A DNA stretch of 64,000 nt. It comes from Jejuia sp047345485. GTDB lineage: Bacteria; Bacteroidota; Bacteroidia; Flavobacteriales; Flavobacteriaceae. The stretch is taken from positions 109,888 through 173,887 of the forward strand of contig NZ_JBLFEN010000007.1 of NCBI RefSeq assembly GCF_047345485.1, written 5' to 3'. A program made the translations under genes and the position numbers. The notes beneath the pieces are model-generated. The model was not told the origin of the DNA. It did no database searches and worked only from the letters and a program-made list of their open reading frames with translations. Every line of letters starts with the position of its first letter. Positions within the stretch are counted from its first letter, which is position 1. Shown in pieces: positions 52,801-62,000 of this stretch.

Positions 52801-53120
52801 ATGGAGCACTTGTAAACGACTATAAAGAGTATTTTTATTCTGGACAAATAGATACAGAAATGACATTTATAGATGGAAAATATAATGGCACATTAATTAA
52901 ATATTATGCTAACGGAAATAAGAAAAATGAATTTAATTATGAGCATGGGGAACTTCAAGGAATAACTAAGTATTATTATGAAAATGGCACATTAAAAGAA
53001 GAAATAAATTATCTAAACGATTATTTAAATGGCCCAAATACATATTATGATACTAACGGAAAATTAACCAAAGAAGAATTATACTTTAATGGTGATATTT
53101 ATAAATCTAAAACTTTTTAA
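49824..53120 (+). CDS. Exported TPR plus MORN_2-repeat protein (1098 residues)
   Basis: A signal peptide (MKNLTTLMVLIFCALKFSAQ) is followed by TPR-type helices (residues ~60-210: CRVLVSKSYYQLNSKKYDEAL, AELWCSKGIAYEKALKTKEAI, ARPHLQLGNICYKQ). From about residue 355 to the end come roughly thirty units of about 23 residues of the form G.W..YY.NG.LK....Y..G, that is MORN_2 repeats as in the YwqK antitoxin-like family. Such repeats form long beta-sheets that may bind lipids, sugars or proteins. The function is unknown. The next two genes follow after 2 and 6 bases, so all three are one operon of exported proteins. No membrane anchor or lipobox is seen. Confidence 0.85.
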   Translation: MKNLTTLMVLIFCALKFSAQEKIPFIDLDETYEQLSREASIEGYAKNIELLNKISKNDSSYCRVLVSKSYYQLNSKKYDEALKTVNKGLKGDCNDLDVSFYINKGLTYTLMEEYDKALNVYDTALKTYPKNAELWCSKGIAYEKALKTKEAIKAYETAIILKPTYARPHLQLGNICYKQERITQALMCFNIYLILIIDEDNAFNTLQSLNNTVSSKNENEANPDLEISLDDDAFDELDLILNNKIALNKKYKTGHKIEVALTNQNHAMLDQIANFEGNGGFWDKKYVTLYKWIAENNHFENFIYTLCYPIENEKYAKIIKSNEKNIIEFLKKFYDKWRNILSPNTLDFEGETQEVNSFYYDNYTQAIGKMNGETSVGKWLIYHETGQLASEGVYNNNGERDGTWTSYHTNGKIKEVATYKNATLNGKNTYFFENGKPKYITNYENGKLDGEYLLYNDKGGLYEKKYFKAGQLDGLYQSYFKVGESLLEWHVPYKNGDVENMAKEYYANGDVYAEIPFVDGKRHGIEKKYQFNKNVGSEISYANGELNGPYKTYHTNGNIKKEGISINNFYNGPFKTYYRDGTLESDENYDEGSLDGLNKYYDTDGKLHTEFLYRKGEIIAYKYFDKAGKIIKEARKKGGKFKFNGYSPQGVKFSDGLYDIKGGKEGPWEYYSSNGVLTSKGIYSDNNINGAYTTYYNNGEVASVSQYKNDSLHGYYVQYHKNGKMKQQGWYKKNAAHGTWKNYYINGTLKENNFYHNGQLYGTQELFAVNGKPERTYMYKQGKLYSEVYFDNNGNIQDTINYRPETNDFKVVYTFNNGKTDLETTYVNGTKHGNYISYDYYGNTLLEGSYNNGEMNGKWTWYYPDGTLSYVKNYRDGNLHGEILNYHKNGKLKEKEIYEFGKIVGSSTEYHDNGEVSQTTEYDYGDVHGRKVFYDQSGKLQLIRFYNHDRLIGYSYLDTNSKELPMIAIENETAKIKAYFDNGNVSREMEYKNGALVNDYKEYFYSGQIDTEMTFIDGKYNGTLIKYYANGNKKNEFNYEHGELQGITKYYYENGTLKEEINYLNDYLNGPNTYYDTNGKLTKEELYFNGDIYKSKTF

Positions 53121-53122
53121 AG

Positions 53123-55042
53123 ATGCGAATATTATCTTTTATTATCATATGTTTAAGTATGACATGTTTTGGGCAGCAATCTGAGGAGTTTAAACGCTTT
53201 AAAAATTTATACCCTAATGCAAATTCTGTAACTATAAACAAAGAAACAAAAATTACCATTAAATTAAACGACGAAAACATCAATGTTACTCAAGAGTTTA
53301 TTGAAGAAGATTTGTATTTGGATGAAGGCGCAAGTAGAAATTCTAAACGATCGTTACATTTCTCTTCTTTTTTTGAATTAGAAAATGTTGAGGCGTCGTC
53401 ATTGATTTTTTCAGACGGAAAATATAAAGAAATAGAAGTTAAAGAATTTACAGAAAAAGATGAGTTAGACCAGTCATTCTATGACGATTCCAAATCCTTA
53501 AATTTCATTTTTCCTAACCTTCAAAAAGGTGCCAAATCTCGTTTAAAATATTCTGAAAACGTTAAAAATCCACGCTTTCTAAGTCCCTTTTATTTTGCAG
53601 ATTTCTCTCCAATTGTTAGTAATAAAGTCACCATTATCACTGATAAAAATGTGAATTTAAAATTCAAAAAATTTAATACAGATAATTTAGATATTAAGTT
53701 TACTACACAAGAGAAACGAAATAATATAATATACACGTGGGAATTAAAAAATATTGATAAATTTAAGTACGAATCTAATACACCAACTTATAAAAAAATA
53801 TTCCCTCATATTGTACCAATCATCACATCATACAAAACAAAAAACAACACGATTGCCTTGGCAAACAAAGTTGATGATTTGTACAAGTGGTATTATTCAT
53901 TAGTAAAAAACATTAATAAAGATGCACCTGACGAAGCACTTGTTGCGGTAGTAAATGAGATTACTGCAAATACTTCTAACGATTTTGAAAAGGTAAAGGC
54001 TATATATTATTGGGCTCAAAAAAACATAAAATACATTGCATTTGAGTATGCTTTGGGAGGTTTTGTACCTAGACAAGCTAACGATGTTTTTAAAAAAAAA
54101 TACGGGGACTGTAAAGATAATTCTAGTATACTTTATCAAATGCTTGATATTGCAGGAATACAAGGTGATCTTACTTGGATTGGCACCAGAAAAATACCTT
54201 ATAGTTATGCTGAAGTACCTACGCCTATTGTAGATAATCATATGATTTTATCTTACACTGATAAACAAGACAATACTTATTTTTTGGACGCCACTGGCCG
54301 TTTTATCCCCATTGAATATCCTACACCTTTTATACAAGGCAAAGAGGCTCTAATTTCTAAAGGAGAAACTGGTTTTGTAATTAAAAAAGTACCTGTTGTT
54401 CCTGCTAAAAAAAATGCTGTAATTGATACAACATTTATCAACTTGAACGGTGAAAATCTTGTAGGCACTTCAAAAATAGAAATATCTGGATATAGAAAAT
54501 TAGATTGCTTTAATATCTTGGAATATGCTACTACCAAACAAAAAACAAAAACGTTTTATATTAAGCAATTTCAAAAGGGAAATAATAAATTTATAGTAGA
54601 TGATTATACAGAAACAAATAAGTTTGATTATGATAAAAACCTTATTATAGATTATACATTTAATATTAATGGATATGCTAAAAAACTGGGTGATGAAATT
54701 TATATAAACCTTAATTTAAATAAAGAGTTAGCGCCTTATAAAATGAATGAAGACCGGGAAAATGAGATTGAATATGAGTATAAAAACCATTTTAGTTACA
54801 CCACAACTTTTAATATTCCCGAAGGATATAGTGTAGACTACATTCCTGAAAATATATCTATTTCTAACACTTTAGTATCTAGTGATATTAGTTATAAAAA
54901 AAACGTAAAAACTATTACCTATTCGCATACTGCGACACTAAATTTTATTAACCTAAATTTAGACGAGCAAAAAGAATTGAATACTATCATCAAAAAAATT
55001 AATAAAGCTTACAAGGAAGTTATTGTACTCAAAAAAATATAA
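53123..55042 (+). CDS. Exported DUF3857 transglutaminase, catalytic residues intact
   Basis: 639 residues with a signal peptide (MRILSFIIICLSMTCFGQ). The N-terminal ~250 residues form a DUF3857-type beta-sandwich, then the transglutaminase core begins near KVKAIYYWAQKNIKYIAFE. Its triad is Cys330 in YGDCKDNSS, His373 in VDNHMIL and Asp389 in FLDATGRF, all present. The C-terminal ~220 residues are beta-rich. It could cross-link or hydrolyse Gln/Lys or act as a peptidase-like enzyme on cell-envelope proteins. It follows the MORN_2 protein by two bases and its stop is 6 bases before a paralogue that lacks the active cysteine. Confidence 0.88.
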   Translation: MRILSFIIICLSMTCFGQQSEEFKRFKNLYPNANSVTINKETKITIKLNDENINVTQEFIEEDLYLDEGASRNSKRSLHFSSFFELENVEASSLIFSDGKYKEIEVKEFTEKDELDQSFYDDSKSLNFIFPNLQKGAKSRLKYSENVKNPRFLSPFYFADFSPIVSNKVTIITDKNVNLKFKKFNTDNLDIKFTTQEKRNNIIYTWELKNIDKFKYESNTPTYKKIFPHIVPIITSYKTKNNTIALANKVDDLYKWYYSLVKNINKDAPDEALVAVVNEITANTSNDFEKVKAIYYWAQKNIKYIAFEYALGGFVPRQANDVFKKKYGDCKDNSSILYQMLDIAGIQGDLTWIGTRKIPYSYAEVPTPIVDNHMILSYTDKQDNTYFLDATGRFIPIEYPTPFIQGKEALISKGETGFVIKKVPVVPAKKNAVIDTTFINLNGENLVGTSKIEISGYRKLDCFNILEYATTKQKTKTFYIKQFQKGNNKFIVDDYTETNKFDYDKNLIIDYTFNINGYAKKLGDEIYINLNLNKELAPYKMNEDRENEIEYEYKNHFSYTTTFNIPEGYSVDYIPENISISNTLVSSDISYKKNVKTITYSHTATLNFINLNLDEQKELNTIIKKINKAYKEVIVLKKI

Positions 55043-55048
55043 TTTAAT

Positions 55049-57013
55049 ATGCTTAAGATAAAACTACTTTTAATACTATTATGTGTTGGCCAAATAACTA
55101 GTGCTCAAACAGACTTATTCTTTAAAAATTACGATTGGGAAAAAACCCCTAATTATACTATAGAAGAAGGTACAGAAGACCCAATAATTGCCATAAAAGA
55201 CAAGATGGCTACAGAATTTTATTTTGAAGATGACGGCCTTGTAGAATACTTTATGGAACACAAAATACTTTGGCTAAACTCTGACGATAAAATAGAAAGT
55301 TTTAATAAAGTGTATTTACCTTACAATAACACTTCAGAATTAAAAGTTAACAAAGCTAGAGTAATCACAAAATCAGGTGAAATTATCGAATTAGGAAACG
55401 ATAAAATACTTACTGCTAAAGATGAAGAAACTGGTAGAAACTACAAATATTTTGCGTTTGAAGGTGTTACCAAAGGTAGCTTTATAGAATATTATTATGT
55501 AGTAAAACGCTATCCCAGATATAGTGGTAATCGTTTAATCTTGCAATCTAGTTACGACAAACAGCAAATGGATTTCGATTTATATGCTCCAAAAAATTTA
55601 GTGTTCGAGTTTAAAACATACAACAACACACCCGAAGTTATATTAGACACTATAATGGAAGACAAATTACATTGGCAATTAAGTATGAAAAATGTAAAAG
55701 GACTTATAAACGAAGAAGTCTCTGCTTACAATGCCCTAAAAAGCGCTGTAATTTATAAGTTAGATCGTAATATTGCTAGTAATACTAAAGACATTACTTC
55801 ATATAGTAAAGTGGCACAAAACATCCATAATTTTTATTATGCTGAAATAAGCGATAGAACAAATAAGCAACTTAAAAAGTTTATAGCCGAAGCTACAGGA
55901 AAGAAAAATCTTGAAGGAGAAGCTCTTATTAGAAAACTAGAGTTTTATATAAAAAGTAACATCTTTATTACAGAAGGGAATAATGAGAATTTAAAAGATC
56001 TTGAAGAGGTTATTAAAAACAAAGTTGCTAGCGAGTCTGGAGTTTTAAAACTATATGTAGCATTATTTAAATACCTTGATATAAAACACGAAATAGTGTT
56101 AACGAGTGATAGGCAAGAGTTAAAATTTGATAAACAGTTTGAAGCCAATAACTTTCTAACTGATTTTTTAATATATTTTAATAAGCACAAAACCTACATG
56201 TCGCCTGGTGAATTAGAATCTCGTTACGGATTTCCACCAGCCTATTTAACTGATAATTATGGTCTTTTTATTAAGGAGGTTAAAGTGGGCGATTTTACTT
56301 CTGCATTAGGTAAAATAAAATATATAAAACCTATTGCCGCCGAAAAAACTGTTGATAAAATGGTGCTAGATATTTCTTTTGAAGCTGATGATATTGAGAA
56401 TTGTAAGATAAAATTAGAACGCGCCATGTCTGGGTATTACGGGATGTATTTCCACCCTGTAATGCACCTTATAAAACAAGAAAATCAAGACGAGTTAGTT
56501 GAGAGTTTTGCAAAACGCTTGGATGAAAGTGTAACCATTAATAGTAAAGAAATTCTGAATGGAAACTCTGAATTATTTGGAATAAAACCAATTGTATTTG
56601 CTCTAGATTTCGAATCTGAAGCCTTTACTGAAAAAGCAGGTAAAAAATACCTTTTTAAAGTAGGCGAAATTATAGGACGACAAATGGAAATGTACCAAGA
56701 AAAAGAGCGCGTTTTACCTGTAGAAAATGAGTTTACACGAAGTTATTACCGCACCATAACAGTTACAATTCCTGATGGTTATAAAATTGCAAATCTTGAT
56801 GACATTAATATTAAAAACCTGTTTACCAAAGACGGTGAAGAAATTTTAATATTCGATTCTTATTATGAGTTAAATGGTAATCTATTAAAAATAACTGCTG
56901 ATGAACATTATCGTGAAAACATTATAGACGTTGAAAATTACGAAGCATATAGAACAGTAATAAATAGTGCAGCAGATTTTAATAAAGTGGTTTTAGTTTT
57001 TGAACCACTATAA
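55049..57013 (+). CDS. Exported DUF3857 protein with degenerate transglutaminase core
   Basis: 654 residues with a signal peptide (MLKIKLLLILLCVGQITSAQ). It has the same plan as the gene before it: an N-terminal DUF3857 domain (YFMEHKILWLNSDDKIESFNKVYLPYNNTSELKV, KGSFIEYYYVVKR), a transglutaminase-like middle (IRKLEFYIKSNIFITEG) and a beta C-terminal part. Where active enzymes have G-D-C-K-D this protein reads SESGVLKLYVALFKYLDIKHEIVL, so the nucleophilic cysteine is gone, though the fold elements after it are kept. It is therefore likely a non-enzymatic partner or substrate-binder for the intact neighbour. The frame shows no frameshift, so it is not a pseudogene. Confidence 0.82.
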   Translation: MLKIKLLLILLCVGQITSAQTDLFFKNYDWEKTPNYTIEEGTEDPIIAIKDKMATEFYFEDDGLVEYFMEHKILWLNSDDKIESFNKVYLPYNNTSELKVNKARVITKSGEIIELGNDKILTAKDEETGRNYKYFAFEGVTKGSFIEYYYVVKRYPRYSGNRLILQSSYDKQQMDFDLYAPKNLVFEFKTYNNTPEVILDTIMEDKLHWQLSMKNVKGLINEEVSAYNALKSAVIYKLDRNIASNTKDITSYSKVAQNIHNFYYAEISDRTNKQLKKFIAEATGKKNLEGEALIRKLEFYIKSNIFITEGNNENLKDLEEVIKNKVASESGVLKLYVALFKYLDIKHEIVLTSDRQELKFDKQFEANNFLTDFLIYFNKHKTYMSPGELESRYGFPPAYLTDNYGLFIKEVKVGDFTSALGKIKYIKPIAAEKTVDKMVLDISFEADDIENCKIKLERAMSGYYGMYFHPVMHLIKQENQDELVESFAKRLDESVTINSKEILNGNSELFGIKPIVFALDFESEAFTEKAGKKYLFKVGEIIGRQMEMYQEKERVLPVENEFTRSYYRTITVTIPDGYKIANLDDINIKNLFTKDGEEILIFDSYYELNGNLLKITADEHYRENIIDVENYEAYRTVINSAADFNKVVLVFEPL

Positions 57014-57031
57014 ACATTGAGCTTCTAATTT

Positions 57032-57391
57032 ATGGCACAACACAACGAACTCGGTAAAAAAGGCGAACAACTAGCTGTAGATTTTCTTCTGAAAAACAGC
57101 TACGAGATCATTGAGCGTAATTACCGTTTTGATAAAGCTGAAGTAGATATTATGGCTAAAAAAGGTGATGTTTTAGCCATAGTTGAAGTAAAAACACGCT
57201 CTACAGCAGATTTTGGAGACCCTCAAGATTTTGTGAAACCAAAACAAATTCAACGTTTAGTAAAAGCCGTTGATGAATATGTTACCGTAAATGATTTAGA
57301 TGTTGAAGTTCGTTTTGATATTATTGCCATAGTTAAAGAAAAAGGCAGTTATAATATCGAGCATTTAGAGAATGCGTTTTATCATTTTTAA
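57032..57391 (+). CDS. YraN family protein (UPF0102)
   Basis: 119 residues. Endonuclease-like fold of the Holliday-junction-resolvase-related YraN family: LGKKGEQLAVDFLLKNSYEIIERNYRF, then EVDIMAKKGDVLAIVEVKTRS with the E/D..EVK metal-binding pattern. Function is still uncertain. It begins 18 bases after the DUF3857 gene and may be cotranscribed by chance of position. The 177 bases following it contain no gene or structure I can support. Confidence 0.92.
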   Translation: MAQHNELGKKGEQLAVDFLLKNSYEIIERNYRFDKAEVDIMAKKGDVLAIVEVKTRSTADFGDPQDFVKPKQIQRLVKAVDEYVTVNDLDVEVRFDIIAIVKEKGSYNIEHLENAFYHF

Positions 57392-57568
57392 TGCCATTAA
57401 AAGCGAAGCGAAGCATCCTATTTATTAGCTAAAAGAGTATTCAGTTATTCTTCCTACAGCATAATAACCTACTTTTCAAAAAGTCCTTAAATGTCGTGTT
57501 GCTATCTGCAAGTTTAGCGCGTTTCGCATCCCACTACTCCCAAAATAAATTCGAAATAACAAGAGATA

Positions 57569-58939
57569 CTATTGCTTATCTTCAATAGAAGGCTGTGAAT
57601 CTGAAGTTTCAAAAAACTGTTTTAATTCCTCAAAATCTTCTGGTTTTAGAGCAATCTTTTTATCCTTATCTAGAATAAAATAAGTTGGTGTTGCGGTTAC
57701 ACCGTAGCTATTGCCTATTTCGTTATCCCATTTACCTTCACCGTACACGTGAAAAAAGTTAGGAAAATCATACGTTAAAGTTTTCCATCCGTAAGGCTCA
57801 TCTTCCAAACCTATAGCTATTACTTTTAACTTACCTTCTTCAAAGGTCTTGGTAAATTCATGCAACTCTGGAATTTCTTTTAAACAATGCGAACAACTAC
57901 TACTCCAAAAGGCTACAACATAGTGTTCTGCAATATCTAATTTACTTAGTAAGGTCTTTACGGTTTCTTTATCTTTAGTAATTTCGATAGAAAAATCAGG
58001 TGCATTATTTCCAATAGTAATATTTTGATGTAATATTAGCGCCTGTAGCAATTGCTGGTCGTTTAATTTAACCGATAAATCCATCAAATATTTTTCTGCT
58101 ATAAAGTTAGCAACAGATTCTAGTTTTAAATCTACCATTTGCTCCCATAAATCTGTAAATAATGATTTTTTAATCTCATCTGGAGCATTTTGCATTGCTG
58201 TACTAAAAACGTCAATATTTCTTTTGTAATCTTCGGCTTCATTACCATTTTGTGACGACATACCAAACACGTAATTCAACATGCGCTCTGTTAAAAAATT
58301 AGAACGTTGTAAAATCGGATTATTAAAATCTACGTGATTAAAATAATTTGCTTTAAGTCCTTCAACATATGTATTTACGTCAATAATATCTTCTGGAATA
58401 TAAGGTCTATTTGCTTTTACAAAATGTGAAGCTATCATACCGTTTGAAGCCTCTTCATATCCATTTTGAGTTTCTTTTTGCGTTTTAAAAATAGATGCTA
58501 AAGCTAAACTATCTTTAGTTTTACTACCATCTCGAAAATAATTACCTATGCTATTAGTTATCATCAACATGCTATTTGTATAAGATTCTAGTAACTTATT
58601 TTCCATAGAAGCTATAAACTCAACCCCTGTTTCAGAATTAAATTTAAGCTCAATATCTTCTTCACCGTTGTATATAATATCAAAATTATATTCCTCTTGA
58701 GGCACCGCATAAGTTATACGATACATGCCTTTAGTTACTGTTGAATCTAATTTAATTTCGAAACTACCATCGGCAGCAATAGGTGAGTTTGTTACGTAAT
58801 TGGAATGTGTAGGATCTACTTTGTATAGCAATGCAATTTCAAATTCTCCGGCTGGTGCAAATGTACCTTTTATGCTGTGTTGCCCAAAAAGGATAACAGG
58901 GGTTAAAAAAAGTAAAAAAAGTAAATATTTTAAATCCAT
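57569..58939 (-). CDS. Exported TlpA-like thiol-disulfide protein
   Basis: 456 residues with signal peptide (MDLKYLLFLLFLTPVILFGQ). The N-terminal third is a beta-domain (IKGTFAPAGEFEIALLYKVD) like the DUF4369 type found in front of many Bacteroidota TlpA proteins, the middle is helical, and residues ~320-440 are a thioredoxin fold with the redox motif CSHC in WSSSCSHCLKEIPELHEF and the cis-proline GVTATPTYFILDKD. It is probably a periplasmic reductase or isomerase of unknown substrate. It is transcribed toward yraN, with 177 bases between, and lies 71 bases after mfd on the same strand. Confidence 0.85.
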   Translation of the reverse strand: MDLKYLLFLLFLTPVILFGQHSIKGTFAPAGEFEIALLYKVDPTHSNYVTNSPIAADGSFEIKLDSTVTKGMYRITYAVPQEEYNFDIIYNGEEDIELKFNSETGVEFIASMENKLLESYTNSMLMITNSIGNYFRDGSKTKDSLALASIFKTQKETQNGYEEASNGMIASHFVKANRPYIPEDIIDVNTYVEGLKANYFNHVDFNNPILQRSNFLTERMLNYVFGMSSQNGNEAEDYKRNIDVFSTAMQNAPDEIKKSLFTDLWEQMVDLKLESVANFIAEKYLMDLSVKLNDQQLLQALILHQNITIGNNAPDFSIEITKDKETVKTLLSKLDIAEHYVVAFWSSSCSHCLKEIPELHEFTKTFEEGKLKVIAIGLEDEPYGWKTLTYDFPNFFHVYGEGKWDNEIGNSYGVTATPTYFILDKDKKIALKPEDFEELKQFFETSDSQPSIEDKQ

Positions 58940-59010
58940 TTTAAAGTTTTAAGTTCTGAAACACGTTCAAGATGATAATGTATTTATTCTATTTTAATAT
59001 AAAACAATAA

Positions 59011-62000
59011 TTACGCCACAATAGGCTGTAAAGCCTCTAAAGCTTGTTTTACTGATGTTATATTTTCAAAAATAAGCAATAATCGTAAGCCATTTCTGGT
59101 TTGTTTCTCTTTCATTTTGCAAACCTTTGGATGCGTTTGTACAAATTGTAATACTTTGGTAAAGTTAGGACTTTGATAAAAACTACTTTGCTGATCTGTA
59201 ATAAAATAACCAATAAGTTTGTTTTGTTTCATAATGACCTTTTCAAAACCAATTTTGGTGGCTAACCACTTTATTTGGACACTGTTTAATAAATCGGTCA
59301 CTTGTGCTGGTAACTCGCCAAAACGGTCTATTAATTCTAGTTTAAATTTTTCTAGTTCTGCTTCAGTTTTTAAATTATTAAGCTGCGTATATAAATTTAA
59401 CCGTTCTGCAATGTTATTAACGTAACTATCAGGAAATAACAATTCAAAATCTGTATCAATCGTTACATCTTTTACGTAAACCTTCTCTTCACCTTCGTCT
59501 TCATACAAATCTTTAAATTCTTTTTCTTTAAGTTCATCTATGGCTTCATTTAGAATTTTCTGATAGGTATCAAACCCTATTTCATTTATAAAACCACTCT
59601 GTTCTCCACCTAATAAGTCGCCTGCCCCACGAATTTCTAAGTCTTTCATCGCAATATTAAATCCGCTTCCTAATTCAGTAAATTGCTCTAAGGCTGTGAT
59701 ACGCTTTCTTGCATCATCCGTCATCGCAGAATACTCTGGAGTAATGAAATAACAGAACGCTTTTTTATTACTTCGTCCCACACGACCTCGCATTTGATGC
59801 AAATCACTCAATCCAAAATTATTGGCGTTGTTTATGAAAATAGTATTGGCATTTGGGACATCCAATCCACTTTCCACAATAGTTGTGCTTACTAAAACAT
59901 CAAAACCACCATCCATAAACTGAAGCATCAATGATTCTAACTTTTTACCTTCCATTTGCCCATGCCCAATACCAATTTTAGCATCTGGTACCAAACGTTG
60001 CAACATGCCCGCCACTTCTTTAATATTTTCTATACGGTTATGAATGAAGAATATTTGTCCGCCACGTTGAATTTCATAACTCACCGCATCGCGAATAGTT
60101 TCTTCATTAAAACGAATCACATGACTTTCTATGGGATAGCGATTTGGTGGTGGTGTTGTAATAACCGACAAATCTCTAGCCGCCATTAAACTAAACTGTA
60201 ATGTTCTTGGAATTGGCGTAGCGGTTAAGGTTAATACATCTACATTTTCCTTTAAAGTTTTCAATTTTTCTTTTACAGCAACACCAAATTTCTGCTCCTC
60301 ATCAACAATAAGTAGGCCTAAATCTTTAAACTTCACATTTTTATTTACGAGTTGGTGTGTACCAATAATAATATCTACTTTTCCTTCGGCTAAAGCCTCT
60401 AAAGTTTCACGTTTTTGTTTGGCAGTTCTAAACCGGTTCACATAATCCACCACTACAGGAAAATCTTTTAAACGTTGTTTAAACGTTCTAGAATGCTGGT
60501 ATGCTAAAATAGTTGTCGGCACTAAAACAGCCACTTGTTTCCCATTATCTACAGCTTTAAAAGCTGCTCGTATTGCCACTTCGGTTTTACCAAAACCAAC
60601 ATCGCCGCAAATAAGTCTATCCATAGGGCGCTCACTTTCCATATCGGCTTTAATATCAGCTGTTGCGGTACTTTGGTCGGGCGTGTCTTCATAAATAAAC
60701 GAAGCCTCCAACTCGTGCTGCATGTAGCTATCTGGATTGTACTGAAAACCTTTTTGAGTTTTACGTTTAGCGTAGAGTTTTATCAAATTAAAAGCCACAT
60801 GTTTTACACGCGCTTTTGTTTTTTGTTTTAGCGTTTTCCAAGCACTACTGCCTAATTTATAAATCTTAGGCGGTTTACCATCTTTACCATTAAACTTGGT
60901 GATTTTGTGAAGCGAATGGATGCTTAAATACAACACATCACGCTCGCCGTAAATCAGCTTTATGGCTTCTTGTTTTTTGCCTTCTACATCTATTTTTTGG
61001 AGTCCGCCAAAACGGCCTATACCATGATCGATGTGGGTGACATAATCACCAATATCTAAGTTGGTCAATTCTTTTAACGTAATGGCTTGCTTTTTGGCAT
61101 AACCACTTTTAATTTGAAATTTATGATAACGCTCAAAAATTTGATGATCGGTATAACACACAATTTTACTATCATGATCTACAAATCCTTGATGCAAGGA
61201 TAATATTACCGTTTGATAATCTTTAACATCCAACTTAGCATCGTCAAAAATATCATGGAATCGTTTGGCTTGCTGTTCGCTTACACAAGCTATATAATTG
61301 GTGTATCCTTTTTCGTGGTTTGCGTTTAAATCTTCAATTAAAAGGTTAAATTGTTTATTGAATGCGGGTTGGGGCGTGGTGTTAAACACTATCTCGTCAT
61401 TAAGAGAAGCGTGCGACGAGTTCGTCTCTCCTAAAGAAGCAGATTGCTTCGTTCCACTCGCAATGACGTTGTTTTTAAAAACAGTAGAAGTTCCAAATTC
61501 GATAATAGAAAACTCTAGAAGCTGTTTTTTCAATACCTCCGAATTACAAAATAACTCATGCGGTTTAGCATGTTTTATATCTTCAGAAAGTTCTTTAAAA
61601 GCATCTTCAGCTTTTGAATAAAAATCATCTATCCTAGAGAAAAGTAAGTCTGCGTTTTTTAGTCCAACAACAGTTTTTTGAGCGATGTATTTCAGGAAAC
61701 TTTGTCGCTTTTCTTCCATCAACTTATTCGCCACATTAGGAATAATATTGATTTTTTTAATTTGTGCTACGGATAGTTGAGTTTCAACATCAAAAGTTCT
61801 GATTGAATCTACCTCATCGCCAAAAAATTCAATCCGATACGGTTCATCATGTGAAAACGAAAAGACATCTACAATACCACCACGTACGGAGAATTCTCCT
61901 GGTTCGGTTACAAAATCTACACGTTTAAATTTATATTCAAACAATATTTCATTTACAAAATCTATAGACAAATTATCATTTACACCTACTTTTAGTGTAT

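Noticed and set aside
50934..53110. Repeated DNA in the MORN_2 gene as a CRISPR-like or satellite array
   Set aside because: The repetition is at protein level with variable codons and unit length near 23 residues in one open frame; there are no identical DNA repeats or spacers.
53900..54241. Reverse-strand open frame opposite the transglutaminase gene
   Set aside because: Lies wholly within a well-supported gene; composition is rich in Tyr/Ile/Phe and has no protein-like pattern, so it is a shadow.
55049..57013. The third gene of the exported operon as a pseudogene because its transglutaminase cysteine is missing
   Set aside because: The frame is complete with signal peptide and conserved strands; inactive paralogues of this type can be functional.
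57392..57568. A possible gene or repeat in the gap between yraN and the TlpA-like gene
   Set aside because: Only scattered short AT-rich runs; no frame with a plausible start, no stable stem and no match to the other repeats in the window.
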